50,701 nucleotides of DNA from an uncultured Prevotellaceae bacterium (GTDB taxonomy: Bacteria > Bacteroidota > Bacteroidia > Bacteroidales > Muribaculaceae), in the NCBI GenBank assembly GCA_900320055.1, contig ONQS01000015.1:1-50701 (forward strand). The letters run 5' to 3'. The stretch's first letter is position 1, and every line of letters starts with the position of its first letter. Shown piece by piece: positions 1 to 7,465 of this stretch. Under the pieces are notes generated by a model that worked only from the letters and a program-made list of their open reading frames with translations, did no database searches and was not told the origin of the DNA. The translations under genes were made by a program, and so were the position numbers.

Positions 1-30
1 CCTTCAGGGCCCATCGTGAGTAGCATTCGA

Positions 31-117
31 GCCACCACGCCACGAGGACCTACAGCCCTCGCGCCGTGGTGTTACCTCAAGTCAAGGCCGCTGGCCTTGA
101 GCAGGCCTTCGACCTGC
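31..117. repeat. Three-stem intergenic repeat, copy 1
   Basis: Non-coding stretch that folds into three consecutive hairpins. CACCACG (33-39) pairs with CGTGGTG (65-71). TCAAGGCC (82-89) pairs with GGCCTTGA (93-100) across a 3-nt loop. GCAGG (101-105) pairs with CCTGC (113-117). The same order of stems recurs at 7358-7441 and 28701-28790 with different stem sequences. It sits beyond the terminator of the giant secreted protein gene. The gene on its other side lies outside the window. Function unknown. Confidence 0.6.
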
Positions 118-161
118 TTATCTAGAGCAACACAACGGCGTGCCCCAATGCGGAAAACAGG

Positions 162-203
162 AAAAAAAAAGAAGGCGGCCCCGAGGCGGGGCTGCCTTCT
201 TTT
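162..203 (-). terminator. Intrinsic terminator of the giant secreted protein gene
   Basis: A strong GC-rich hairpin (171-183 with 187-199, 3-nt loop, one imperfect pair) is followed on the minus strand by nine T residues (complement of A162-A170). It lies about 45 bp past the stop codon at 246. On the plus strand the same hairpin is followed by four T residues, so weak bidirectional action is possible. Confidence 0.85.
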
Positions 204-245
204 CTATCGGTTGGGAGATGAGCCGATGAGGCTCATCATGTGTCA

Positions 246-3200
246 TTACTTAACGACCTTGGTCGTGGAAACGGTGCCGTCGCTGTAACGGGTAATCACG
301 ATGTTGAAACCGTCGAAGGGCTTCTCGCTGATGACACCCTGAGCGTTAACATAGGTAGTGCTTACCACCTCGCCGTGATAGATGTTGTTCCACAGTTCAA
401 CAATGCCAGTCGAGATGCCAGGATTGTCTTCGTTCTCTGTAGCATAGAACTTGGGAACCTCAGGCGTTTCGCCATCACGCAGAGCGCGCAGCATGTTTTG
501 TGCGCCGATAACCTTACCCGTTGACTTGTAGTAATAGCGAACGTAAACAATCAGGTCATCGATGTTATCGACAGCACCGAACTGTACCTTAGTGTTCCAA
601 GGCTCGTTGTTGCCCTCAGACATGTCTTGCAGGTCAAGAACGAGGTGACCATCGGTAGTCTCGCCAGTATATACGCATACAGGACCAGTGTAGGACGTTC
701 CATCGCCTTCCCAGTGTGCACCGGGCTTGTTGGGATCGGTGCCCTCGCCAGCCTCGTAGTAAGTGCAACCACGCAACTTGCCGCTCGGACTGTAGATCCA
801 AACACGGAACATGTAGGGCTCGTAAATAATGTTGGTTACATCGGTGCTGGGCAGGTCGCCGAATGCTTCCACGCCAAGGAAGTACAGACTGCAATTGGTG
901 GTCGTGGTAACAGCCTGGTCGCCCTCACCAGTAGTAACTTTCTCGGTCCACTGGGTTGAGTTGTTAGGACCACGCTGCATCTGAGCCTCAGAACTGATCA
1001 CGCGAACCTGGCCGACGCCAGTCTTCCAGATGGGAGCACCATAGGTGTTATCCAGGTGGTCGGTCTCGTAGTAGCGGCGATCAAGACCCCATGTGGTTAC
1101 AGTGGGAGCGTAGGTCTCGTAGTTTGAGCCATACTCACCAGTCACAGGATTTTTGCTATTGAAGTATTCCAGTTCGCCTGCGGGATAGGTGAAGTTTTCA
1201 TCGGCAACGTACAGAGGTGAGTTCACATTCATCTCCCTGTAGCGACCCGAAGACTGCTGCATGCTGGAAATGATGTCGCCATTGTCAGCAGGCAGTCCAT
1301 TGGCCTTGCCCTGGATGCGATAGTGGAGCAGGTCGGGCTCGCCGGTGGGCAGGTTCATTGTTACGTCAGCACTCATGATATCGAGAGTGAGGTGGCGGTC
1401 CACATCGCTTGCTACGTCATCGGCAGTATAGAAACCGTTAACGACAGCGTCGGTGTGCAATACGGGAACCTCAACGGTACCACTCTGCTTAGCATCACCC
1501 TGCTCGGGCTCATACTTCAGCAGGTAAACATAGCGACGTGGATGCTCATTCTTGTCGGTGGGTGCGTTGAACTGGTCAACAATGGGCAAGTGACCCAGGC
1601 GGATAATACCGTCCTCTACGGGCGTGGGAGGATTGTCGCCGCCCTCGGTCTCGTAGTAAACCGTAACCGACTTGCAGTACAGAGCCTGTTTGGTGGAGTT
1701 GTGATCTGTTTTATAAAGTTCTACAACGATTTGACCACTAGCGCTACCCTCGAAGGTATATTCTTCGGCAGAAGTGGTAAGGGCGAGACCTTGGGTGCCG
1801 AATGCTGCACCACCCACGGTGACATCAAGGTAAGCATTATTGCTGCCACGAGAAGCGTTGACAACAATCTTCTTGATGGTGCCGGGAATGCTGCTGGTCG
1901 TCAAGCGAAGGTAACTTACGGATGCATTCTTTGTTCCGTAGTGGATACCCTTAGTATTGTCAAAGTTCGACTCAGCAGCATCAGACGTTACGGTCCAAGT
2001 TGCACCATCGTCGGCAGTGCCCGAGCCATTGCAGTTGGCGGTGAAGACGAGGCTGGAAGTGTGGTTCTCGATAGCACGCTTGGGCGCGTGGGCGGCGCCG
2101 TTGGCGTCAAACGTCCAGGTGGTCGTGTAGCTGGGATTGTTGTTTTGCAGCTTCTTGGGGACGTCGTTGACCGAGATGCGTGCGATCGACGAGCCGTCGC
2201 CATAGGCCTTGATGACAACCCTCAGGTCGTTGTAGTTGCTGTTGTTCAGCATGTCGGGAATAGCGATGTAGCCGCCACCCTCGATGTAGTAAACGCGGTC
2301 GTTGTCATCAGTGGTGAAAGGTTCCCATTGCGAACCAGGTGACAGAATCCAGTCGCCGGGCAGCGGGCTGGTGCCGGTTGTGCTGGTGGGTGCGTTCCAG
2401 TAGGTCAAGCGGGTTTTGCCGTTATAGACCTCGATGGACTTGAAGTTCACGTGGTAGCCGTTGGGATAGATAATGATATCACCATTGCCATTGATGCGCA
2501 AGTCACCTTGGGTGGGAATTCCCATAGTTGCCAGTTCATACTTGTTGGCATTACCCTCGGGTCTGAGAATCCTGTAGTTATCAGTGTTATAGGTAACACC
2601 ATAATGTACTGACTTGCCGTCGTGATTGTCAGCAAAGGTGAGTTCTGCAATTTCAGTGAGTACCTTTTTTGGATCATGATAGTCGTAGCGATACAGCTTG
2701 AAGAGGCTCTCACCAGCGTTGATGCGCTTAACGGTGAGGGCATTGTCCTCGTTCTCGTTAGCTACGAGCAGGAAATTGCGATACCAGTTTTTCTGTTCCG
2801 AAATCTTAAAGTCACTTTCATAGTGGTCGAGACTCAACGACAGGAAGTCGTTCCAGCCAGGGATGATGACATCGTCAATGTTACTCAAAGCAACAAATGC
2901 AGGCTCACCTGATGCGTTCTCCTGGCCCTTGATCTGGTAAACGATCGTGTAACTGTGCTCGTTCTGGGGCACCTCATAGGTCACCTGGGTCACCGTGCAC
3001 GGGTTGGTGGTGATGCTGTTGCCCTCGCTGTCCTGCAGGTTGGTCACCTGGGTGGGATTGATCTTGGTGGTGTCGCCGTCCTCGTCCACGATATACATGG
3101 TGTAGAGCTGGTCAACCTCGTGGCCCGACATCTCGTTAAGTGACGAAACCCAAGTCAGGGTCACGTTGTAGGTCTTGTCCTTCTCGGTGTTCTTGGAAGC

Positions 3201-4958
3201 CTCGGCGTCGAGGGTGATCTTGTAGATACCCATCTTGGGGGCATACTGCTGGTTGTACTGTGCAAAGTGGGCACAGTAGCTGGGACAGTCACGGAATCCG
3301 TTAGTACCCGAAGAACCCGTAATGCTGAAGTAGGGGTTCATCGTGCGACCGTCAACGGTGTAACTGTAGTAGCCTGAAGTATAGGAAGTTGTCCAGTATT
3401 TCAGACGATAGTCCGGGTAGAAGAAGTTCAAGCCCGACAGGTAGTAGGAGTCGGTGCCTGCATTGCCCGTCATCGAGAACTGGTGGTTGTTCTGGATTAC
3501 CGATGCGCAGTCATGGGCAACACTATAGGTGCTACCCTCCATCATCTTCTTGTAGAAGTCAGTAATCTCGGTCTGGGTATCGGGCTGTACGGGGCTGAAT
3601 TCCTCAAACATATACTTGAAGGGGCCCTCTTCACCCATGAGGCCATAGTAGGGCTCGAGCGTGTTGACGACGTAACTGTCCTTCTGGCGCGACTGTCCCT
3701 TGCCCAGGATGAAGAACTTGTTGTAAGTACCCGTGCAGTTGAAGACGGTGCCGCGGCTGTAGTCACTGTTGGAGCCGATGCGCATGCCGTCGGTGAGCAG
3801 CTTGATGTAGTTGATTCTTGTGGCAAAGTAGTTAATGACCTCGGTCTTGCTGTTGAGGAACAGGTTACCGTTCTTCTGGTCATAGTTTGTAAAGGTTTCA
3901 TCCATGGGCGTGGCATCGTCCTTAACTGATACGATCAGCGCCGTGTAACCCTCCTGGTTAGGAGCGGCAACAGTACCCTGGACGTACTCGCCCTCCACTG
4001 GAGCCTCAGCGACTGTGAGTTCCCACGTGTAATCCATAAAGGCAGATTCGGCTATGTTTTGGGTTTCGCCATTGACGGTGATATCACCTTGTTCGGTGGT
4101 GACACCATCATTTTGAGTATAGCCGTCATCGGTCTTGGTATTGATGACCACTCTTACGTTGGTGGCTCCTTGAAGTGCGCTGTAAGGAATAGTAATCTTA
4201 CCTCCGGCACCACCGGTGTTGTCACCATAAGTCAACCACCAGCTGCCATCACCATTGCTGATCCATCTGCATGTCGAGTAGTAATCAGTGTTGGTGTCAT
4301 AAATCCAGCTGCTGGGAGACGTCCCGGCGGTTGTGCCTGTTCCTCCTACCCAATAAGTAAGGGCGGTAGATCCGTTATAGACATAGATAGACTTGATGCC
4401 CACATATCCGCTAGCGACAGTAATGACAATATCATCGCCAGTTTGAACAGCACTGCTGGCAGCTACGAGATCCCAACCGCCCTCCATGGGGCCATAGTAA
4501 ACCTCGCGCTCGCGGGTGTCGTTATTGGACCAAGCAGTGTAGCGGGGGCCGGGGAATGCGGGGTTGCCGTACACAAATCGGAGCAATTCATACATCTGAT
4601 AGGGGTCGGTAGCCTCTTGGGCTGCGTTGCTTTCATGCTCAACGTTCTGAGCGTCACGCCACTTGTAGGTCAGTGCCTCGGCCTGGGCCCTGGTCAGTGA
4701 AACCATCTCGGGGTTGGCATCAGCTCGCTTGGGAGCATTCATTCGGGTGCTAGCACCAGTGTTCGTGGACATCAATTGTTGTGATGTCTTCTTCTGGGCC
4801 TTTTTCACAACGTCACTTGTGCCTTGAGGGGCGGTGACTTCGGTGAGGCCCAGACGATCGGCATAGCCGCCATTGGGTAGGGCTTGTGCCGAAGCATTAC
4901 CAGTCCAGCCCACCGCTAGCAGCAGGCCGAACAACAAAGTTGTTAATTTCTTTTTCAT
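246..4958 (-). CDS. Giant secreted multidomain beta-sandwich protein with T9SS-like C-terminal tail
   Basis: About 1,570 residues. The ATG at 4958 (MKKKLTTLLFGL) is preferred over an in-frame GTG at 4967 because it begins directly with a signal peptide (charged Lys, hydrophobic core, cut near ASAQA). A module of about 85 residues occurs twice, near residues 175-260 and 825-910, each with a GYxxxKSIxVYNG core and a TLTYW-like strand, which suggests paired carbohydrate- or ligand-binding beta-sandwiches. A third beta-rich module (about 985-1130) resembles generic adhesion or binding sandwiches. The end of the protein (YVNAQG...GFNIVITRYSDG...KVVK) resembles sorting tails of T9SS cargo. I recognise no catalytic motif. 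It is probably exported and surface attached, as a structural or binding protein. It stands alone with its own terminator. Function unknown. Confidence 0.8.
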   Translation of the reverse strand: MKKKLTTLLFGLLLAVGWTGNASAQALPNGGYADRLGLTEVTAPQGTSDVVKKAQKKTSQQLMSTNTGASTRMNAPKRADANPEMVSLTRAQAEALTYKWRDAQNVEHESNAAQEATDPYQMYELLRFVYGNPAFPGPRYTAWSNNDTREREVYYGPMEGGWDLVAASSAVQTGDDIVITVASGYVGIKSIYVYNGSTALTYWVGGTGTTAGTSPSSWIYDTNTDYYSTCRWISNGDGSWWLTYGDNTGGAGGKITIPYSALQGATNVRVVINTKTDDGYTQNDGVTTEQGDITVNGETQNIAESAFMDYTWELTVAEAPVEGEYVQGTVAAPNQEGYTALIVSVKDDATPMDETFTNYDQKNGNLFLNSKTEVINYFATRINYIKLLTDGMRIGSNSDYSRGTVFNCTGTYNKFFILGKGQSRQKDSYVVNTLEPYYGLMGEEGPFKYMFEEFSPVQPDTQTEITDFYKKMMEGSTYSVAHDCASVIQNNHQFSMTGNAGTDSYYLSGLNFFYPDYRLKYWTTSYTSGYYSYTVDGRTMNPYFSITGSSGTNGFRDCPSYCAHFAQYNQQYAPKMGIYKITLDAEASKNTEKDKTYNVTLTWVSSLNEMSGHEVDQLYTMYIVDEDGDTTKINPTQVTNLQDSEGNSITTNPCTVTQVTYEVPQNEHSYTIVYQIKGQENASGEPAFVALSNIDDVIIPGWNDFLSLSLDHYESDFKISEQKNWYRNFLLVANENEDNALTVKRINAGESLFKLYRYDYHDPKKVLTEIAELTFADNHDGKSVHYGVTYNTDNYRILRPEGNANKYELATMGIPTQGDLRINGNGDIIIYPNGYHVNFKSIEVYNGKTRLTYWNAPTSTTGTSPLPGDWILSPGSQWEPFTTDDNDRVYYIEGGGYIAIPDMLNNSNYNDLRVVIKAYGDGSSIARISVNDVPKKLQNNNPSYTTTWTFDANGAAHAPKRAIENHTSSLVFTANCNGSGTADDGATWTVTSDAAESNFDNTKGIHYGTKNASVSYLRLTTSSIPGTIKKIVVNASRGSNNAYLDVTVGGAAFGTQGLALTTSAEEYTFEGSASGQIVVELYKTDHNSTKQALYCKSVTVYYETEGGDNPPTPVEDGIIRLGHLPIVDQFNAPTDKNEHPRRYVYLLKYEPEQGDAKQSGTVEVPVLHTDAVVNGFYTADDVASDVDRHLTLDIMSADVTMNLPTGEPDLLHYRIQGKANGLPADNGDIISSMQQSSGRYREMNVNSPLYVADENFTYPAGELEYFNSKNPVTGEYGSNYETYAPTVTTWGLDRRYYETDHLDNTYGAPIWKTGVGQVRVISSEAQMQRGPNNSTQWTEKVTTGEGDQAVTTTTNCSLYFLGVEAFGDLPSTDVTNIIYEPYMFRVWIYSPSGKLRGCTYYEAGEGTDPNKPGAHWEGDGTSYTGPVCVYTGETTDGHLVLDLQDMSEGNNEPWNTKVQFGAVDNIDDLIVYVRYYYKSTGKVIGAQNMLRALRDGETPEVPKFYATENEDNPGISTGIVELWNNIYHGEVVSTTYVNAQGVISEKPFDGFNIVITRYSDGTVSTTKVVK

Positions 4959-5183
4959 ATAATCCACAAATTAAAAATTAATAGTTTTTCAATCTTCTTG
5001 ATTACAGTCTGTGATAGGGGGTTATCGTTAAGTCATGTAGTCAGCAGGTGCGAGAAGTGGTTTGTTTGCCTTGTTTCCTAGCCTGTCGCATGTCGTTAGG
5101 CTGAGCCACGTCCCTTAGATGTTGACTGCTAGATACTTTGGTTCCCTAAATCGGAAATCCCTATCTAAATAGTATATTGCACA

Positions 5184-5191
5184 CAAAAATA
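5184..5191 (-). promoter_or_regulatory. Possible -7 box for the giant secreted protein gene
   Basis: The minus-strand sequence TATTTTTG fits the Bacteroidota TAnnTTTG -7 consensus. No TTG is found at the expected -33 spacing, and the implied leader would be about 220 nt, so this is a weak call. A low-complexity repeat lies about 70 bp further upstream. Confidence 0.35.
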
Positions 5192-5260
5192 CAGCCAATA
5201 TCTGTAGCGGAGGGGTATTTTACTGTTAAAAAAACTTAAAACACAAAAACAACGGGGTTT

Positions 5261-5366
5261 GTTGGTTGTTGGTTGTTAGTTGTGTAGTTGTTAGTTGTGT
5301 AGTTGTTAGTTGTGTAGTTGTGTAGTTGTTAGTTGTGTAGTTGTTAGTTGTTAGTTGTTAGTTGTA
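5261..5366. repeat. TTGTTAG/TTGTGTAG minisatellite
   Basis: About 105 bp made almost entirely of GTTGTTA and GTTGTGTA units in imperfect tandem, with a 15-bp higher-order period (agttgttagttgtgt) repeated near 5288-5317. It fills the gap between the S41 peptidase stop codon (5398) and the upstream region of the giant secreted protein gene. No ORF of note crosses it. Confidence 0.85.
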
Positions 5367-5397
5367 CAGTCGCGCGGAGTGCGCTCCCCTCGTGGGA

Positions 5398-6408
5398 TTA
5401 TTGGGCGGTGGCGGCGGTGAGGAGGCGGATGGCGGTGTCGAGCAGGGCGTCGTGGGTGCGGTCGTCGGGGTCGAGGTCGACGCGGACGTCAGGGGCGACG
5501 CCAAACTCGGTGAGGCGTCCCTGGGGATCCATGATGGGGCATGACGAGAAGCGCACGCGCCAGCCGTTGGGCAGTTCGCTGGTAAAGGGCAGTCCGCAGC
5601 CGCCGCCTGTGGTGTCGCCCACGACGGTGACCTGGCCGAGGCCCTTCATGATCGAGACGAAATTGTTGGTGGCGCTGAACGAGCCGCGGTTGGCCAGCAC
5701 GACGACGGGCTTGAGGTAATGGAGGTGGTTGCGGGTGGGCTCGAAGTAGTAGGGGTAGGGGTCGCTCAGGTCGTTGTGGCCCGGGCCGGTCTTGTGGCGG
5801 ATGTAGCCGGCGAGGGTCCTGCCGTCGATGAAGCGCGAGACGAGGGTCTCGACGTTGGTGAGCAGGCCGCCGCCGTTGTTGCGCACGTCGATGATGAGGC
5901 CGTCGGCGGTGGACAGGTAACTGAGGATGAGGTCGAGGTTGCCCTCGCCGATGCTCGACGAGAACGAGCCATAGTACATGTAGCCGAAGTTCTGGGGCAG
6001 GATCTGGTACTTGATGCCGCTGGCCATCTTGTAGTCGAAGTTGAGGTAGTGCTCGTCGATGAGGCGCTCGTCGTAGTTGACGGGCCACTGCTCCCAGATC
6101 CAGTAGCGCGACACGTCGTGGCTGGCGATGAGGTTGGTGTGGCCGTCGCGCAACTCCTTGAGCATGTCGCCGCAGACGTCAAACAATTCTCTGTCGGTCA
6201 TGTCGTTAGCGACCAGGGCGCGGTAGCGGTTGTGCACCTGCTGCCAGTCGACCTGCTTGTAGTCAAAAAACGAGTAGTGCTCGTCGATGATCGTCCAGAG
6301 CGCCTCGAAGTTGCCCACCTGGTCGTGCTGGAACTCGTCCTGCTCGGCACACCCCACGCAGCCCAACAGCACACCGATCAAAGCAAGACAATAAGCACCA
6401 TGTTTCAT
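5398..6408 (-). CDS. S41-family serine peptidase, lipoprotein
   Basis: Reading from the internal ATG at 6408 gives 336 residues beginning MKHGAYCLALIGVLLGC. This is a lipoprotein signal peptide with lipobox Cys17 or Cys20. The longer ORF start (6492) would add 28 residues before the signal and is unlikely. Residues 30-110 resemble the N-terminal helical domain of tricorn/C-terminal-processing peptidases, with LRDGHTNL (His90). The catalytic core follows: GLIIDVRNNGGG (171-181), then RGSFSATN with likely nucleophile Ser245, then GDTTGGG. No PDZ domain is apparent. It is expected to be an envelope-anchored endopeptidase of the kind common in Bacteroidales. The substrate is unknown. It lies downstream of the DUF3316-like gene with a gap of 106 bp, so co-transcription is possible but not shown. 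Confidence 0.88.
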   Translation of the reverse strand: MKHGAYCLALIGVLLGCVGCAEQDEFQHDQVGNFEALWTIIDEHYSFFDYKQVDWQQVHNRYRALVANDMTDRELFDVCGDMLKELRDGHTNLIASHDVSRYWIWEQWPVNYDERLIDEHYLNFDYKMASGIKYQILPQNFGYMYYGSFSSSIGEGNLDLILSYLSTADGLIIDVRNNGGGLLTNVETLVSRFIDGRTLAGYIRHKTGPGHNDLSDPYPYYFEPTRNHLHYLKPVVVLANRGSFSATNNFVSIMKGLGQVTVVGDTTGGGCGLPFTSELPNGWRVRFSSCPIMDPQGRLTEFGVAPDVRVDLDPDDRTHDALLDTAIRLLTAATAQ

Positions 6409-6514
6409 GAACGACAACTCGAACAACTTGAACAACTTTGCCCAAATTATTGATGTCGTCTGCTGATATGTGTGATTAAAATGAGTTGTCATAGTTGTTG
6501 TTTGAGTCGTTTTT

Positions 6515-7282
6515 TTACAGGGAGACGCCGAGGACCACGGCGTGGGTGACGTCGTGGACGTGGAGGTGGCTGACCGTCCAGTGCTCCATGCGGGTGCGGT
6601 AGCCCAGGCGCAAGGTGGTCTTGCCCAGGTGCAGGTCGGCCCCCAGGTAGTGGGTCATGTCCAGGCGGTTGCCCCACCAGCCCAGGTGGGCCAGGTGCTT
6701 GTGGTTGCCCAGGTAGATCTCGTAGTAACTCTCGTCATACTCAGGAGCGAAAAACACCCCGGCCACGGGCAACTGCAACTGGTAGCGCAGCGTCACGGGC
6801 AAGCGCCAGAGATGCGTGCCGAACCAGGCCATGCCCGTCGCGCCCAGGTTGGCGTGGGCACGCACGGTGACGGGATTGTTGCTGTTGACCGCATCATAGA
6901 CGATGCCGGCGCGCACCTGCGCCATCGGGCCGACCGAGAGGCCCAGCCGCGGGTGCATCACCCCCATCCAGGCCCGCTGCATGCCAAACGCGATGTCGCC
7001 CATAAGTTTGTGCAGGTCGTTGTTCTGGGCCGGATTCTCCACATAATTATAGTCGGCACCCACGCTGAGTTGCCACAGCCACCGCTCGGGCGCGAAGCGT
7101 GTCCAGCGCGTGGCCTCGATGGAGAGGCCCAGGTCGAGTCCGTCGTAGGTGATGGGCGTGAGGTAACTGTCGTGGACCGAGGCATAGCCCGCATCCACCA
7201 TCAGCACCGTCTGCGCCTGCTGCCCCGCAGCGCTCAACGCCGTTAGGAGCAGCATTGTCAAGTATATGGTTATTCTTCTCAT
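6515..7282 (-). CDS. DUF3316-like secreted/outer-membrane protein
   Basis: The ATG at 7282 gives 255 residues with a clean signal peptide (MRRITIYLTMLLLTALSAAGQ). The longer frame to 7384 only reads through an upstream direct repeat. The mature part is rich in alternating aromatic/hydrophobic strands (WLWQLSVGADYNYVEN, VTLRYQLQLPVAGVFF, LHLGKTTLRLGYRTRMEHW), as in a small beta-barrel, and ends VVLGVSL, a possible barrel-terminal strand. Length and pattern fit the uncharacterised DUF3316 family as I remember it. I did not run a profile search. No enzyme motif is visible. Confidence 0.7.
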   Translation of the reverse strand: MRRITIYLTMLLLTALSAAGQQAQTVLMVDAGYASVHDSYLTPITYDGLDLGLSIEATRWTRFAPERWLWQLSVGADYNYVENPAQNNDLHKLMGDIAFGMQRAWMGVMHPRLGLSVGPMAQVRAGIVYDAVNSNNPVTVRAHANLGATGMAWFGTHLWRLPVTLRYQLQLPVAGVFFAPEYDESYYEIYLGNHKHLAHLGWWGNRLDMTHYLGADLHLGKTTLRLGYRTRMEHWTVSHLHVHDVTHAVVLGVSL

Positions 7283-7293
7283 TTTCTGCGTGA

Positions 7294-7356
7294 TATCACA
7301 GTGAAGTGACAGCCTCGTGGCCCTCGGTATCACAGTGAGGTGACAGCCTCGTGGCC
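7294..7356. repeat. Two direct copies of a 29-bp unit, period 34 bp
   Basis: The units at 7294-7322 and 7328-7356 differ at one position (A/G). Each contains the palindrome TCACAGTGA. They lie just upstream of the DUF3316-like start codon at 7282, where a promoter is expected, and next to repeat copy 2 at 7358-7441. Confidence 0.8.
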
Positions 7357-7357
7357 T

Positions 7358-7441
7358 CCCCACGCTCGCGTAGTCTTCGACCACTTACCGTGGGGTTGAC
7401 TCAAGTCATGGCCTTCGACCATGTGCAGGCCTTCGACCTGC
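7358..7441. repeat. Three-stem intergenic repeat, copy 2
   Basis: Stems: CCCCACG (7358-7364) with CGTGGGG (7389-7395), CATGG (7407-7411) with CCATG (7419-7423), and GCAGG (7425-7429) with CCTGC (7437-7441). The architecture and linkers match copy 1 at 31-117, and the outer stem differs from copy 1 by a compensatory base-pair change. It lies directly downstream of the topoisomerase IV A stop codon. Confidence 0.6.
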
Positions 7442-7465
7442 GCAGAAGCCTGCTTTGCAGTTTAT

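Noticed and set aside
5261-5366. CRISPR-like array
   Set aside because: Units are 7-8 bp without unique spacers. It is a minisatellite.
5489-6453. Long overlapping ORFs on both strands inside the S41 peptidase gene
   Set aside because: They are low-complexity Arg/Pro/Val-rich translations produced by high-GC third positions of the real gene and have no start signals or family motifs.
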